Source of the DNA: Limiplasma sp964504385
GTDB lineage: Bacteria > Bacillota > Clostridia > Christensenellales > Aristaeellaceae
Length of the DNA stretch: 62,877 nucleotides
Direction: 5' to 3'
NCBI GenBank assembly: GCA_964504385.1
Contig: CAZDEF010000002.1
Span: forward strand, 1-62,877
Under the pieces are notes generated by a model, which saw only the letters and a list, made by a program, of their open reading frames with translations, was not told where the DNA came from and did no database searches. Position 1 is the stretch's first letter. Each line of letters opens with the position of its first letter. The translations under genes and the position numbers were made by a program. Below are positions 9,723-18,179 of the stretch, one piece after another.

Positions 9723-9820
9723 GACGTTTCCTCCCTAATATCTGTTTTCTTTGGAATCCCCACTCCACCTTATTGATAACGTTCCAGCGCAGCCAAACCC
9801 TGCCGGGCCGATCTGCGTTT

Positions 9821-10951
9821 TTATCCGCGCTTCAGCCACACGGTTTGGTTCACGATGGGCGTATAGCTCTGAATCAGCTTGACCACCTTCGCGCCTACGT
9901 TGATGTCCTCATAGTCCAGCGGCATGGCGCGCGGCTCGCCGTTGCGCTGCATGGCGATGGCCAGCTCGGCCGCCTGCTGCACGCTGTCCTGCGTGATGCC
10001 GCCGATCACCACCGTGCCCTTGTCCAGCACCTCGGACCGCTCGGTGGAGGTGCGGATGAGCACGCCGCAGAAGCCCAGCATCGCGCTTTCCTCGCTCAGG
10101 GTGCCGGAATCGCTCAGCACCACAAGGCTGTTCATCTGCAGGTGGTTGTAATCGAAGAAGCCGAAAGGCGTCAGACTGCGCACCAGCGGATGGAACTTGA
10201 AATCCCGCTGGCGGATGAACTTCACGCTGCGCGGGTGCGTGGAGTAAATGACCGGTACCTGATACACCTCCGCCATATGGTTGATGGCGTTCATCAGGGA
10301 CAGGAAGTTCTCCTCCAGATCAATGTTTTCCTCGCGGTGCGCGCTCACCAGAATGTACTGGCCCTTTTCCAGCCCAAGCCTTTCCAGCACATTGCTCTGC
10401 TCGATCTGCGCCATATGGTCGTGCAGCACTTCGCGCATGGGCGATCCGGTCACAAAGATGGTCTTGCCGTCAATGCCCTCGCTCAGCAGGTAACGGCGGC
10501 TGTTTTCGGTATAGGGCATGTTGATGTCGCTGATGTGGTCGACGATCTTGCGGTTGATCATTTCGCTCACATTCCAGTCCCAGCAGCGGTTGCCGGCCTC
10601 CATGTGGAAGATCGGGATCTTGAGGCGCTTGGCGGAGATGGCGGACAGCGCGGAGTTGGTATCGCCCAAGATCAGCACCGCATCGGGCTTCTCCCGCACC
10701 ATCACCTTGTAGCTCTGGGCAATGATGTTGCCCATCGTCTCGCCCAGATCGCTGCCCACCGCGCCCAGATAATAGTTGGGCGCGCGCAGCCCCAGTTCGT
10801 CAAAGAACACCTGATTGAGCGCCGGATCATAGTTCTGGCCCGTGTGCACCATCACATGGTCGAAGTATCGGTCGGCGCATTTCATCACTGCCGACAGGCG
10901 GATGATCTCCGGGCGGGTGCCCAGCACCGTCATCAGTTTCAGCTTGCGCAT
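9821..10951 (-). CDS. wecB: UDP-GlcNAc 2-epimerase (WecB/CapG type)
   Basis: 376 residues of the non-hydrolysing UDP-N-acetylglucosamine 2-epimerase family, which interconverts UDP-GlcNAc and UDP-ManNAc, or acts on the L-fucosamine series as CapG. Family motifs are present in order: GTRPEIIRL near the start, HTGQNYD, HMEAGNR, SAHREENID, and LSDSGTLSEES near residue 290. The ATG follows AAGGAGGAATGAAACC. That ribosome binding site lies inside the last codons of capF only 4 nt away, so the pair is translationally coupled. Product goes to capsule or wall polysaccharide (inference). Confidence 0.92.
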   Translation of the reverse strand: MRKLKLMTVLGTRPEIIRLSAVMKCADRYFDHVMVHTGQNYDPALNQVFFDELGLRAPNYYLGAVGSDLGETMGNIIAQSYKVMVREKPDAVLILGDTNSALSAISAKRLKIPIFHMEAGNRCWDWNVSEMINRKIVDHISDINMPYTENSRRYLLSEGIDGKTIFVTGSPMREVLHDHMAQIEQSNVLERLGLEKGQYILVSAHREENIDLEENFLSLMNAINHMAEVYQVPVIYSTHPRSVKFIRQRDFKFHPLVRSLTPFGFFDYNHLQMNSLVVLSDSGTLSEESAMLGFCGVLIRTSTERSEVLDKGTVVIGGITQDSVQQAAELAIAMQRNGEPRAMPLDYEDINVGAKVVKLIQSYTPIVNQTVWLKRG

Positions 10952-10955
10952 GGTT

Positions 10956-12086
10956 TCATTCCTCCTTGGCCGGGGCCACCGGCAGCCGCCATGTATCCGG
11001 GCGGTCCGCGTCAAAGCGCTCGTTGGCCCACATCAGGGTGATCATATCGGTATCGCCCGTGTTTTCGATGTTGTGCGTATATCCCGGCGGAATATCCACC
11101 ACCTGATAGACATCGCCGCTGACGCGGTAGGTAATGACCGTGGCCTCCTCCGGTTTGCGCAGGCGGATCACGCCTTCGCCGCTGAGCACGATGAATTTCT
11201 CATGCTTGGTGTGGTGCCAGTGCTCGCCCTTCACAATGTGGGGCTTGGACACGTTCACGCTCACCTGTCCGTAACCGGCCATGTGCAGCAGCTCCGTGAA
11301 GGAACCGCGCGCGTCGCTGTGCGTAACGGGCGCGCGGGCAAGATCCTCCGCCGGAAGGAAGCTCAGATAGGTGGCGTACAGCTTGGCCGTGAGCGGGTCG
11401 GACTGATCCGGCACGTCCAGCCGGCTCCTCATTTCGCCAAAGGAACGCAGCCGGTCGGCCAGTTCGCCCAGCAGGATGGTGTGCTCCGGTTCCACTCTGC
11501 ACAGCCCGTCCTCCGCTCGGCAAGGCTTTCCTTCCAGTGCGCGCAGACATTCGGCCACGATATCGTCAATGTAGCAAAGCGTCAGCTTTACGGACGGATC
11601 GTTCACCGTAATGGGCAAGCCGCGGCTGAGGTCGTAGCAGAAAGTCGCCACGGCGCTGTTGTAATGGGGACGGCTCCATTTGCCGAAGGCGTTGGGCAGG
11701 CGGTAGATATACACCGGCGCGCCCGTGCGCTGCGCATACGCCCGCACCGCGTCCTCTCCGGCGCGCTTGCTTTCACCATAGGGATTGTCCAGCGCCGCCT
11801 GAATGGAGCTGGTGAGCAGCACCGGCGGCTTTTTGCCGTATTCGAGCAATGACAGCAGCTTCCGGGTAAAATCACGGTTGCCTTCCATAAAGGCTTCCAC
11901 GCGTTCCGGGCGGTTCACGCCCGCCAGATGAAACACAAAATCGGCCTGCGCGGCGGCGGATCCCAGTTCCTGCTCCGTGCTGTCCGCGTCGATCAGGTAC
12001 AGCAGGTCATCGGGCCGCGTCTGCTTCAGGGCAGCGCAAAGATTGCGCCCCATAAAGCCCTTGGCTCCCGTTATCAAAATCTGCAT
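10956..12086 (-). CDS. capF: CapF-like bifunctional UDP-sugar reductase with C-terminal cupin
   Basis: 376 residues. The N-terminal SDR/epimerase domain carries GAKGFMGRN and YGESKRAGED. The C-terminal cupin has a metal-binding-like stretch (EHWHHTKHEKFIVL, then GYTHNIENTGDTD). This fusion is characteristic of CapF of the UDP-N-acetyl-L-fucosamine pathway (CapE-CapF-CapG). The ATG is preceded by AAGGAGGACGAAA. It is the first gene of a two-gene operon with the 2-epimerase. The CapE dehydratase/epimerase is absent from this neighbourhood and must be encoded elsewhere if the pathway is complete. Confidence 0.88.
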   Translation of the reverse strand: MQILITGAKGFMGRNLCAALKQTRPDDLLYLIDADSTEQELGSAAAQADFVFHLAGVNRPERVEAFMEGNRDFTRKLLSLLEYGKKPPVLLTSSIQAALDNPYGESKRAGEDAVRAYAQRTGAPVYIYRLPNAFGKWSRPHYNSAVATFCYDLSRGLPITVNDPSVKLTLCYIDDIVAECLRALEGKPCRAEDGLCRVEPEHTILLGELADRLRSFGEMRSRLDVPDQSDPLTAKLYATYLSFLPAEDLARAPVTHSDARGSFTELLHMAGYGQVSVNVSKPHIVKGEHWHHTKHEKFIVLSGEGVIRLRKPEEATVITYRVSGDVYQVVDIPPGYTHNIENTGDTDMITLMWANERFDADRPDTWRLPVAPAKEE

Positions 12087-12127
12087 TTTCGTCCTCCTTG
12101 GGCATGTATACACACCCCATCTCTTTT

Positions 12128-12156
12128 ATCATACAGGATGCCCGCGAACATGTCAA
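12128..12156 (-). promoter_or_regulatory. Promoter of capF-wecB
   Basis: TTGACA and TATGAT with a 17-nt spacer on the minus strand, about 40 nt upstream of capF. Confidence 0.85.
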
Positions 12157-12182
12157 TGAAGCAGCGATGAAATTTGCATTTC

Positions 12183-12211
12183 TTGACGTGTTCCTCCGCA
12201 TCCTCTATAAT
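12183..12211 (+). promoter_or_regulatory. Promoter of the divergent plus-strand unit
   Basis: TTGACG and TATAAT with a 17-nt spacer, 32 nt upstream of the next start codon. It is divergent from the capF promoter, with the two -35 boxes about 26 nt apart. Confidence 0.85.
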
Positions 12212-12243
12212 GAAAGCATCCACCAAAGCAGGAGGCGAGCGTC

Positions 12244-13983
12244 ATGCTTGTTCCCAAAGTACTGCTGATCCTGTCTGCGCCCACGGATGCCGTCAGCGCC
12301 AAGCATACCGTGCGCCGCGCGTTTGAATGCGCGGCGCGCCCCGCCGCACTGCGCATTGCCCTGCCGACCTCGCTGCGCGGCTGTCCGCTGGAGCTGCCTG
12401 ATGGCATACAGCCCCTGTTTTATGAGGACGAACGTTTGGAGACCCTCGACGAAAGCCTGACGGACGAAACGCATTTTCTGCTGCTTGCGGGGGAATACGC
12501 ATTTTCGCAGCGTTGGGATGCGAACCTGATGCGCATCTATGCAGCGCTCGGTCCGCGCACGCTGCTCACCGGCAGCATGACCCCCTGCGCCGACCGCCCT
12601 GCCCCTGCCGCCCCTGCGCCGGACGCGCCCACCGTGCGCCTGCCGAAGCTGGGCAGCAACCTTGCCGCGCTGCGCCGATCCCTGCCCGCGCTTCAGGATC
12701 GCCCTACCTCGCGCGGCATTGCGCTGCAGCAGCCCCCGGTCGTTTTTTCCGCGCCAGATCCTGCGCCGTCACAGGCGCATCTGCCCGCGCTGAAGGAAGG
12801 CTTGGGCGAAGATGCCGTGGTCATTGGCCGCGGGCTGGCGCTGGTGTGCGCGCAGTCGCCTGTCTCCACCCTGCTGATCGATCCCGCGCTGCTGCTGGGC
12901 CCGATCGATTTTCTGCTGGAGGGCAATCCGTCCCTGCGCACGCTTTCGCTATCGGCCTATGTGCTGGGCTACACGGTCTTTGCGCTGCACAAAGCGCTGC
13001 TGTGGCCGCTGACAGAGCTGCCCCGGCGCATGCTTTTCCGCCCCGCGCCGGAGGCGCTGCCCGGCACCACGCTGGCGCGCTTCGAGCAGCTGCTCGGTTT
13101 CCGCTACGGGCAGCGGCGCGGCATCGGCAAGGCGGCCATGGGGTTGTTCGGCCCCGAGGAGACCTATGCGCAGCGCATGCCGCCGGGGCTGGCGGTCAAC
13201 CAGCGGATGCGCACCGCCCACATGCGCTGGCAGGAAACGCACATGCCGCTGCTGGTGAGCGCCTGTATCGACCTGCCCGCCGCCCAGCTTTCCCCGGTCG
13301 CCCGCACGCTGCGCTTCGGCTTTTTGCGCCGCATCGAAAGCCTGCCGCTGCTGCTGTTCACCGGTGGCAGTCAGGAGCGCGCGCTGCGCGCCGCCTTTCC
13401 CCATACGCAAAGCTATCCTGCCAATGCGCTGCTTCCGCGCACGCTGCTGGAAAACGTGCTTTCCGAGGAGGAGCACTTTCAGCGCAGCAAGCCCCTGCTC
13501 ATGCTGCGCGCCGCCAGCAAGCAGATCGAATTCACGCACGCAGCATGGGTGGACATGGACATTCTGCCCCACCCCATCTGCCCCGAAGCCGTGCCGAACT
13601 TTGAACCGCTGATGGATGACCGCATCCATCTGGCCACCGTGAACGGCGTGCCGGATCTTAGCTTCGTGCTGGTTCCCGTGCAGTATCTGCCGCAGCTGGC
13701 GCAGGAGACGCTGAGCATCACCCAGATGGACGCGGAGCTGAAGCGCGGGCTGGACGAGGCGCTGCTGTGGGAGCGCCTGTTTATGAAGAAGCCCGAATGG
13801 TTCGCCATCCACCGCATGCCCCGAAAGAAGCTGCTGTTCCTCAGCCTGTTTGACCGGGCGCTGCTGAGCGCGCCCATCGCAGCGCAGCTGACCAAGCTGC
13901 CGCCCGCCTACTACGCCACAGCTGAGGACGCAGCCCCGAAGAAGCGTTCCCGAACCCGCCCAAAGGAGATGGACCTTTCATGA
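12244..13983 (+). CDS. Putative glycosyltransferase-like protein
   Basis: 579 residues, no signal peptide, ATG after AGGAGGCGAGCGTC. The first ~120 residues look like a GT-A fold of the GlcNAc-transferase (GT60-like) kind: a KVLLILSAP opening, a helix with AARPAALRIALP, then HFLLLAGEYAFSQRWDANLM, where relatives usually carry a D-x-H. Those acidic residues are missing here. A second region holds WVDMDILPHP (about residue 437), a possible D-x-D. The assignment is weak and rests on pattern only. It is divergent from the capF/wecB sugar pair, which fits surface polysaccharide work, and overlaps the thioesterase gene by ATGA. Confidence 0.5.
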   Translation: MLVPKVLLILSAPTDAVSAKHTVRRAFECAARPAALRIALPTSLRGCPLELPDGIQPLFYEDERLETLDESLTDETHFLLLAGEYAFSQRWDANLMRIYAALGPRTLLTGSMTPCADRPAPAAPAPDAPTVRLPKLGSNLAALRRSLPALQDRPTSRGIALQQPPVVFSAPDPAPSQAHLPALKEGLGEDAVVIGRGLALVCAQSPVSTLLIDPALLLGPIDFLLEGNPSLRTLSLSAYVLGYTVFALHKALLWPLTELPRRMLFRPAPEALPGTTLARFEQLLGFRYGQRRGIGKAAMGLFGPEETYAQRMPPGLAVNQRMRTAHMRWQETHMPLLVSACIDLPAAQLSPVARTLRFGFLRRIESLPLLLFTGGSQERALRAAFPHTQSYPANALLPRTLLENVLSEEEHFQRSKPLLMLRAASKQIEFTHAAWVDMDILPHPICPEAVPNFEPLMDDRIHLATVNGVPDLSFVLVPVQYLPQLAQETLSITQMDAELKRGLDEALLWERLFMKKPEWFAIHRMPRKKLLFLSLFDRALLSAPIAAQLTKLPPAYYATAEDAAPKKRSRTRPKEMDLS

Positions 13984-14480
13984 GCGACAGACCCGTTCCC
14001 GACCGTGCCTGCAAACCGGTCAGCGCCAGCCGCGCCGAGCAGGTGCACATCATCACCCCGGCTGACGTCAATTCCTCCTACACGCTGTTCGGCGGCAGGC
14101 TGATGGAGTGGATCGATATGGTGGCCGGTGTGGTGTCGCGCCGTCACTGTCACAAAAGCACCCGCACTGCGGCGGTGGATCATCTCAACTTCATCGCTCC
14201 TGCCTATATCGACGATATCGTGACCATTGCCGGACGCATCACGTTTGTGGGCACCAGCAGCATGGAGATCTGCGTGGATACCTTTGTGGAGCGCATGAAC
14301 GATATGGATCAGCGCATCCACGTCAACCGCGCCTACCTCACCATGGTTGCCGTGGATGAAAACGGAAGACCCACGCCTGTGCCCGGCCTCCTGTGCGAAA
14401 CCGAAGCCGAAAAGGCGGATCACGAAGCCGGTATGCAGCGCCGTGCCCTGCGCAAGCGCACTCAACTGTATGAACTGTAA
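13980..14480 (+). CDS. Acyl-CoA thioesterase, hotdog fold (YciA/YkhA-like)
   Basis: 166 residues matching the single-domain hotdog thioesterases that hydrolyse acyl-CoA: NSSYTLFGGRLMEWIDMVAG with the conserved N-x-x-x-x-x-G-G-x-L-M and D, TAAVDHLNFIAP, and the GTSSMEICVD strand. The start codon overlaps the previous stop (ATGA), so it is translated with the upstream gene even though the two have no obvious shared role. The C-terminal tail of about 25 residues is charged. Confidence 0.88.
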   Translation: MSDRPVPDRACKPVSASRAEQVHIITPADVNSSYTLFGGRLMEWIDMVAGVVSRRHCHKSTRTAAVDHLNFIAPAYIDDIVTIAGRITFVGTSSMEICVDTFVERMNDMDQRIHVNRAYLTMVAVDENGRPTPVPGLLCETEAEKADHEAGMQRRALRKRTQLYEL

Positions 14481-14514
14481 CACACTATTTTGAAGATCAA
14501 AAAGGAGTCAAACC

Positions 14515-15684
14515 ATGATCGACTTTACATTTCAAAACCCCACCCGCATCCATTTTGGCAAAACCGCCCTTGAGCACCTCACCGAGGAAGCGGAACGCTA
14601 TGGAAAGCGCATTCTGCTGGTGTACGGCGGCGGCAGCATCAAGCGCATCGGACTGTACGATCAGGTGATGGACAAGCTGGCCGCCCTCGGCGCTTCCGTG
14701 TGGGAGCTGAGCGGTGTGCAGCCCAACCCCCGCCTGTCACTGGTGAACCAAGGCATCGTCCTGTGCCGCGAGCACGCGGTGCAGCTGGTGCTGGCCGTGG
14801 GCGGCGGCAGCGTCATCGACACGGCCAAGGCCATTGCAAACGGCGCATGCTATGACGGCGATGTGTGGGATCTGTTCATCGGCAAGGGCAGCAACACCGA
14901 AGCGCTGCCGCTGGGCACCATCGTCACTATTCCCGCTGCCGGCAGCGAGATGAGCTATTCCTGCGTCATCACCCGCGAGGAAGACCAGTGCAAATGCGGG
15001 CGCAGCTCACCCTTGAACCTGCCCAAGTTTTCCATTCTCAACCCAGAATACACCTATTCCCTCCCGCCCTACCAGACGGCCTACGGCGTGGTGGATATCA
15101 TGGCGCACATGATGGAGCGCTACTTCACTCAGGTGGAGCATGTGGAGTTGACCGACCGGCTGACGGAAGGCGCGCTGCGCACCGTGATCAACAATGCGCC
15201 CATCGTTTTTGCCAAGCCCGATGATTACGACGCGCGGGCCGAGATCATGTGGGCGGGCTGTCTGGCGCACAACACGCTGTACCAGACCGGCCGCGTGGGC
15301 GACTGGGCCAGCCACAAGCTGGAGCACGAGCTGAGCGCGCTGTACGACATTGCGCACGGCGCGGGGCTGGCCATCATCTTCCCGGCGTGGATGAAGTATG
15401 TGCTGCCTCGCGGCGGCGAAAAAAAGCTGGCGCAGTTTGCCGTGCGCGTGTTCGATGTGCCGCAGCAGGGCAGCGCGGAGGAGCAGGCGCTGGAGGGCAT
15501 CCGCCGTCTGGAAGCGTTCTACCATTCGCTGGGGTTGACCACCACGCTGCATGAAAACAACATCGGCCCCGAAAACTTCGACCGCATGGCCAACCGCTGC
15601 GTGCAGCTGATGGGCGGCAGTCTGGGCGCCTTTGTAAAGCTGTGCCCGGACGACTGCAAAGCCATTTATGAGCTGGCCCTGTAA
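14515..15684 (+). CDS. Iron-containing alcohol dehydrogenase (BdhA/YqhD type)
   Basis: 389 residues of the group III Fe-dependent alcohol dehydrogenases, NAD(P)H-linked reductases of aldehydes such as butanal. The nucleotide-binding part has LLVYGGGSIKRIG and GGGSVIDTAKAIANG. The metal ligands lie in DIMAHMMERYF and in SHKLEHELSALYDIAHGAGLAI. Length is normal for the family. AAAAGGAGTCAAACC precedes the ATG, 34 nt after the thioesterase, so it is probably co-transcribed. Substrate is not determinable from sequence. Confidence 0.93.
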   Translation: MIDFTFQNPTRIHFGKTALEHLTEEAERYGKRILLVYGGGSIKRIGLYDQVMDKLAALGASVWELSGVQPNPRLSLVNQGIVLCREHAVQLVLAVGGGSVIDTAKAIANGACYDGDVWDLFIGKGSNTEALPLGTIVTIPAAGSEMSYSCVITREEDQCKCGRSSPLNLPKFSILNPEYTYSLPPYQTAYGVVDIMAHMMERYFTQVEHVELTDRLTEGALRTVINNAPIVFAKPDDYDARAEIMWAGCLAHNTLYQTGRVGDWASHKLEHELSALYDIAHGAGLAIIFPAWMKYVLPRGGEKKLAQFAVRVFDVPQQGSAEEQALEGIRRLEAFYHSLGLTTTLHENNIGPENFDRMANRCVQLMGGSLGAFVKLCPDDCKAIYELAL

Positions 15685-15699
15685 TGCAAGGAGACGATC

Positions 15700-16359
15700 A
15701 TGACTGAAAACACAAAAACCCCATTTCCCGATGAATGGCGCGAGCTGGCCAAGGATTATCTGGCCATGAATCTCCGCTACCATTCCGCCCTGCGGGAGGT
15801 GCAGACCAAGCTGGAGATCCTGGACGCGGAATTCCAGATGCGCCACAGCCGCAACCCGATCCACCACATGGAAAGCCGGATCAAGAAGCCGGATTCCATC
15901 GTTCACAAGCTCCGCCGCAAGGGGCTGCCCCTCACGACGGAGGCCGCCATGGAAAACCTGCGCGATATTGCCGGCATCCGCGTGGTGTGCGCCTATCTGA
16001 ACGACGCCTATATCATTGCCGATCTGCTGTGCAAGCAGGACGACATCCGCCTGCTGCAAACGCGCGACTACATCCGCCAGCCCAAGCCCAATGGCTACCG
16101 CAGCCTGCACCTGATCGTGGAAGTGCCGGTATTCATGAGCGACGGCAAGCAGCTGGTGCCGGTAGAGGTGCAGATCCGCACCATCGCCATGGATTTCTGG
16201 GCCAGTTTGGAACACCACCTGCGCTACAAGGAGACCGCTGATGTGCCGGATGAACTCAACCATCAGCTGTATGATGCGGCGGAAAAGATCGCCGCGCTGG
16301 ATCAGGACATGCAGCACATTTATGATCAGATGCTGACATGGGTGTCCGAACACACATAA
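15700..16359 (+). CDS. relQ: Small alarmone synthetase (GTP pyrophosphokinase, YjbM/RelQ type)
   Basis: 219 residues containing only the (p)ppGpp synthetase domain, with no hydrolase, TGS or ACT domain. Diagnostic stretches are the LRDIAGIRVVCAYLNDAY segment, QPKPNGYRSLHLIVEVPV and VEVQIRTIAMDFWASLEHHLRYK. In Bacillota these synthetases form homotetramers and raise the alarmone level on transcriptional cues. It starts 15 nt after the alcohol dehydrogenase stop behind AAGGAG and is probably the last gene before the hairpin at 16364. Confidence 0.93.
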   Translation: MTENTKTPFPDEWRELAKDYLAMNLRYHSALREVQTKLEILDAEFQMRHSRNPIHHMESRIKKPDSIVHKLRRKGLPLTTEAAMENLRDIAGIRVVCAYLNDAYIIADLLCKQDDIRLLQTRDYIRQPKPNGYRSLHLIVEVPVFMSDGKQLVPVEVQIRTIAMDFWASLEHHLRYKETADVPDELNHQLYDAAEKIAALDQDMQHIYDQMLTWVSEHT

Positions 16360-16363
16360 AAAC

Positions 16364-16398
16364 CGCCTCCCCGGTGCAACCTTGCACATGGGGAGGCG
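16364..16398 (+). promoter_or_regulatory. Hairpin that sequesters the next gene's Shine-Dalgarno
   Basis: CGCCTCCCC (16364-16372) pairs with GGGGAGGCG (16390-16398), with an inner GTGCAA/TTGCAC stem. The 3' arm contains GGGGAGG, the ribosome binding site of the gene starting at 16409. It may act as a terminator (weak T tract) or as a translational switch. Confidence 0.65.
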
Positions 16399-16408
16399 AT
16401 TTGCTTTG

Positions 16409-16834
16409 ATGGGATTTTTGTTCAGCATCATTGCCGGTGCAGCCATGAGCGTGCAGGGCGTGATGAACACGCGGCTGCAGGAGGGCGTGGGCCTGTGGGA
16501 AGCCAACGCCTATGTGCAGGGCACGGCGTTTCTTTTTTCGCTGGTCGTGATGTGGCTGTTCGGCTCCTTCCAGCCCAAGGCCTTTGCCGCCGTGCCAAAG
16601 GGGTATCTGCTGGGCGGCGCGCTGGGGCTGGTCATCACGGTCACGGTGATGCTCTCCATCAAGGATCTGAACCCGACCATCGCCATTTCCGCCATTCTCA
16701 TCGCCCAGCTGCTCACCGCAGCGGCCATCGACAGCTTCGGCTGGATGGGGCAGGAAAAGACCGCCATGGGGTTCAAGCAGTGGGCGGGGCTTGCGCTCAT
16801 GCTGGGCGGGGTCACTCTGTTCAAGCTGCGCTGA
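16409..16834 (+). CDS. DMT-superfamily membrane protein (YdcZ/DUF606-like)
   Basis: 141 residues, nearly all in about five hydrophobic helices: FSIIAGAAMSVQGVMNTRLQ, FLFSLVVMWLF, GYLLGGALGLVITVTVML, AILIAQLLTAAAID and QWAGLALMLGGVTLF. This is half a drug/metabolite transporter, as in DUF606 proteins, which usually work as dimers. An ATG at 16382 lies within the hairpin loop and lacks a ribosome binding site, so the ATG at 16409 is chosen, with GGGGAGG about 12 nt upstream. It ends 2 nt from the convergent membrane-anchored protein gene. Confidence 0.8.
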   Translation: MGFLFSIIAGAAMSVQGVMNTRLQEGVGLWEANAYVQGTAFLFSLVVMWLFGSFQPKAFAAVPKGYLLGGALGLVITVTVMLSIKDLNPTIAISAILIAQLLTAAAIDSFGWMGQEKTAMGFKQWAGLALMLGGVTLFKLR

Positions 16835-16836
16835 GC

Positions 16837-17331
16837 TTACTTGCCCTCCGCTGCATTGAGCAGCGCATAGGTCCTTTCGCTCAGCGCGGCGATGGCCTCT
16901 CTCAGGTCGTTGAGCGATGTATTCACCGCCTGGCCGCTGGAAAGCTTGGCTTCGTAGGATTCGATGATGGAATAGATGGAGTCGAATGTGGACTGTTCAA
17001 ACAGCCGTCCCACCTCGCCGTACACGCTCACGTTCAGGTCGTTGATGACCTCCATGCCGTGCACATACTGCCGCACCTTGCCCAGTATGCCGGAGGTGGA
17101 GCTGCCGCCCTGTGGGCTGAGGGAGTTCACGCAGGTGACGGCCTGCTGCATCTCGCTGCGCAGCTTGCTGTTGCGCTGCTCGGCAAAGTTGCCTTCGTCC
17201 ATCCCGCCAATGCCGGCCACCTTGAAAATCAAAAAGGCAGCCAGCAAGACCAGCAGGATGACCAGCACGGGACGGTACCGGTTGGATTGCATGACCGTGT
17301 TGTACTTTCGGGAACGGGAATACCGCATCAT
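16837..17331 (-). CDS. Membrane-anchored protein of unknown function
   Basis: 164 residues. A basic N-terminus (MMRYSRSRKYNTVMQSNRYR) is followed by one transmembrane segment (PVLVILLVLLAAFLIFKVAG), and the rest is predicted outside the cell. The external part is helical, with heptad-like spacing (EQRNSKLRSEMQQAVTCVNSL and FDSIYSIIESYEAKLSS). The first of two tandem ATGs is preceded by AAGGAGGAAATCGCA. It has its own promoter. I do not recognise the family. Confidence 0.7.
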   Translation of the reverse strand: MMRYSRSRKYNTVMQSNRYRPVLVILLVLLAAFLIFKVAGIGGMDEGNFAEQRNSKLRSEMQQAVTCVNSLSPQGGSSTSGILGKVRQYVHGMEVINDLNVSVYGEVGRLFEQSTFDSIYSIIESYEAKLSSGQAVNTSLNDLREAIAALSERTYALLNAAEGK

Positions 17332-17368
17332 TGCGATTTCCTCCTTGTTTGTTAAGATTCGCAACGCT

Positions 17369-17397
17369 ATTATAACACATTCTTCACAAGTGGTAAA
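17369..17397 (-). promoter_or_regulatory. Promoter of the membrane-anchored protein gene
   Basis: TTTACC and TATAAT with a 17-nt spacer on the minus strand, about 38 nt upstream of the start codon. Confidence 0.75.
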
Positions 17398-17495
17398 GTT
17401 TCCCCTCATTTCTCCATTTTTTCACTCAAAAGTGGCGGCAATGTGTCGGAAAAAGGGATGAATGGTGAAGCTTTGGGGCGAAAGGGGGCTGCGCG

Positions 17496-18179
17496 GTGCA
17501 ATGGGTACAGCTGGCTGCATGGGCGGTGCTGATGGTGCTGGGATCCGGGCGGCGCTGGCTGCGCCCGCTGCTGGCCTGCGGGCTGGCGGCTGCCATGGGC
17601 ACGCAGCTGCTGCTGTTGGCGCTGGACGAACAGCTCACTCTGGAAACCGCGCTGCCGCTGCATCTGTGCAGCCTGTTTGGTATTTTGTCCATTTCCATGC
17701 TTTGGCATGCGCCCAAGCCTCTTTACGAGGCGCAGGTTTTTCTGGCCGCCCCGGCCGCGCTGCTCACGCTGTTTTTCCCGGCCGTGGTGCAGTGCAGCCA
17801 CCCGTGGCTCATGCGCGCGTCATTTTATCGGCTGCATGTGCTGCTTGCGCTCATGCCGCTGTTTCACCTTGGCACAGGAAAGCCGCTGCCCGCCGATCCG
17901 CGTGGAACGTTTCTGGCTGGCAGCGGCTATGTGCTGGCGGTGAGCGCGTTCAACCGCGCCTTTCACACCAATTATCTGTTTTTGCGCGCAGCGCCTGCGG
18001 GCACGCCGTTGACGCTGTTTTTCCAGCGTGGGCCGGGGTTTTATGTGTGCGCTCTGGCCATGCTTGCCATGCTGATCATGAGCCTGCTTCGCCCGCTGTA
18101 CCTTATTGCAGGAAATAGGTCATCATGTAGCCGGTGTAGCCGCCGTACTGCACCTTGCACCAGTCGGGGCCGGGGCTGA
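17496..18179 (+). CDS. YwaF/TMEM164-like integral membrane protein
   Basis: 227 residues with about six or seven membrane helices. The motif LPLHLCSLFGILSISMLW, the HPWLMRASFYRLHVLLAL segment and a final FYVCALAMLAMLIMSLL helix resemble the YwaF (TIGR02206) family, of unknown function. The start is GTG, 7 nt after AAAGGGGG. The last 25 or so codons run into the opposite-strand SH3 gene and encode a low-quality tail (NRSSCSRCSRRTAPC...). The functional protein probably ends near the last helix; a lost stop codon is one explanation. Confidence 0.7.
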   Translation: MQWVQLAAWAVLMVLGSGRRWLRPLLACGLAAAMGTQLLLLALDEQLTLETALPLHLCSLFGILSISMLWHAPKPLYEAQVFLAAPAALLTLFFPAVVQCSHPWLMRASFYRLHVLLALMPLFHLGTGKPLPADPRGTFLAGSGYVLAVSAFNRAFHTNYLFLRAAPAGTPLTLFFQRGPGFYVCALAMLAMLIMSLLRPLYLIAGNRSSCSRCSRRTAPCTSRGRG

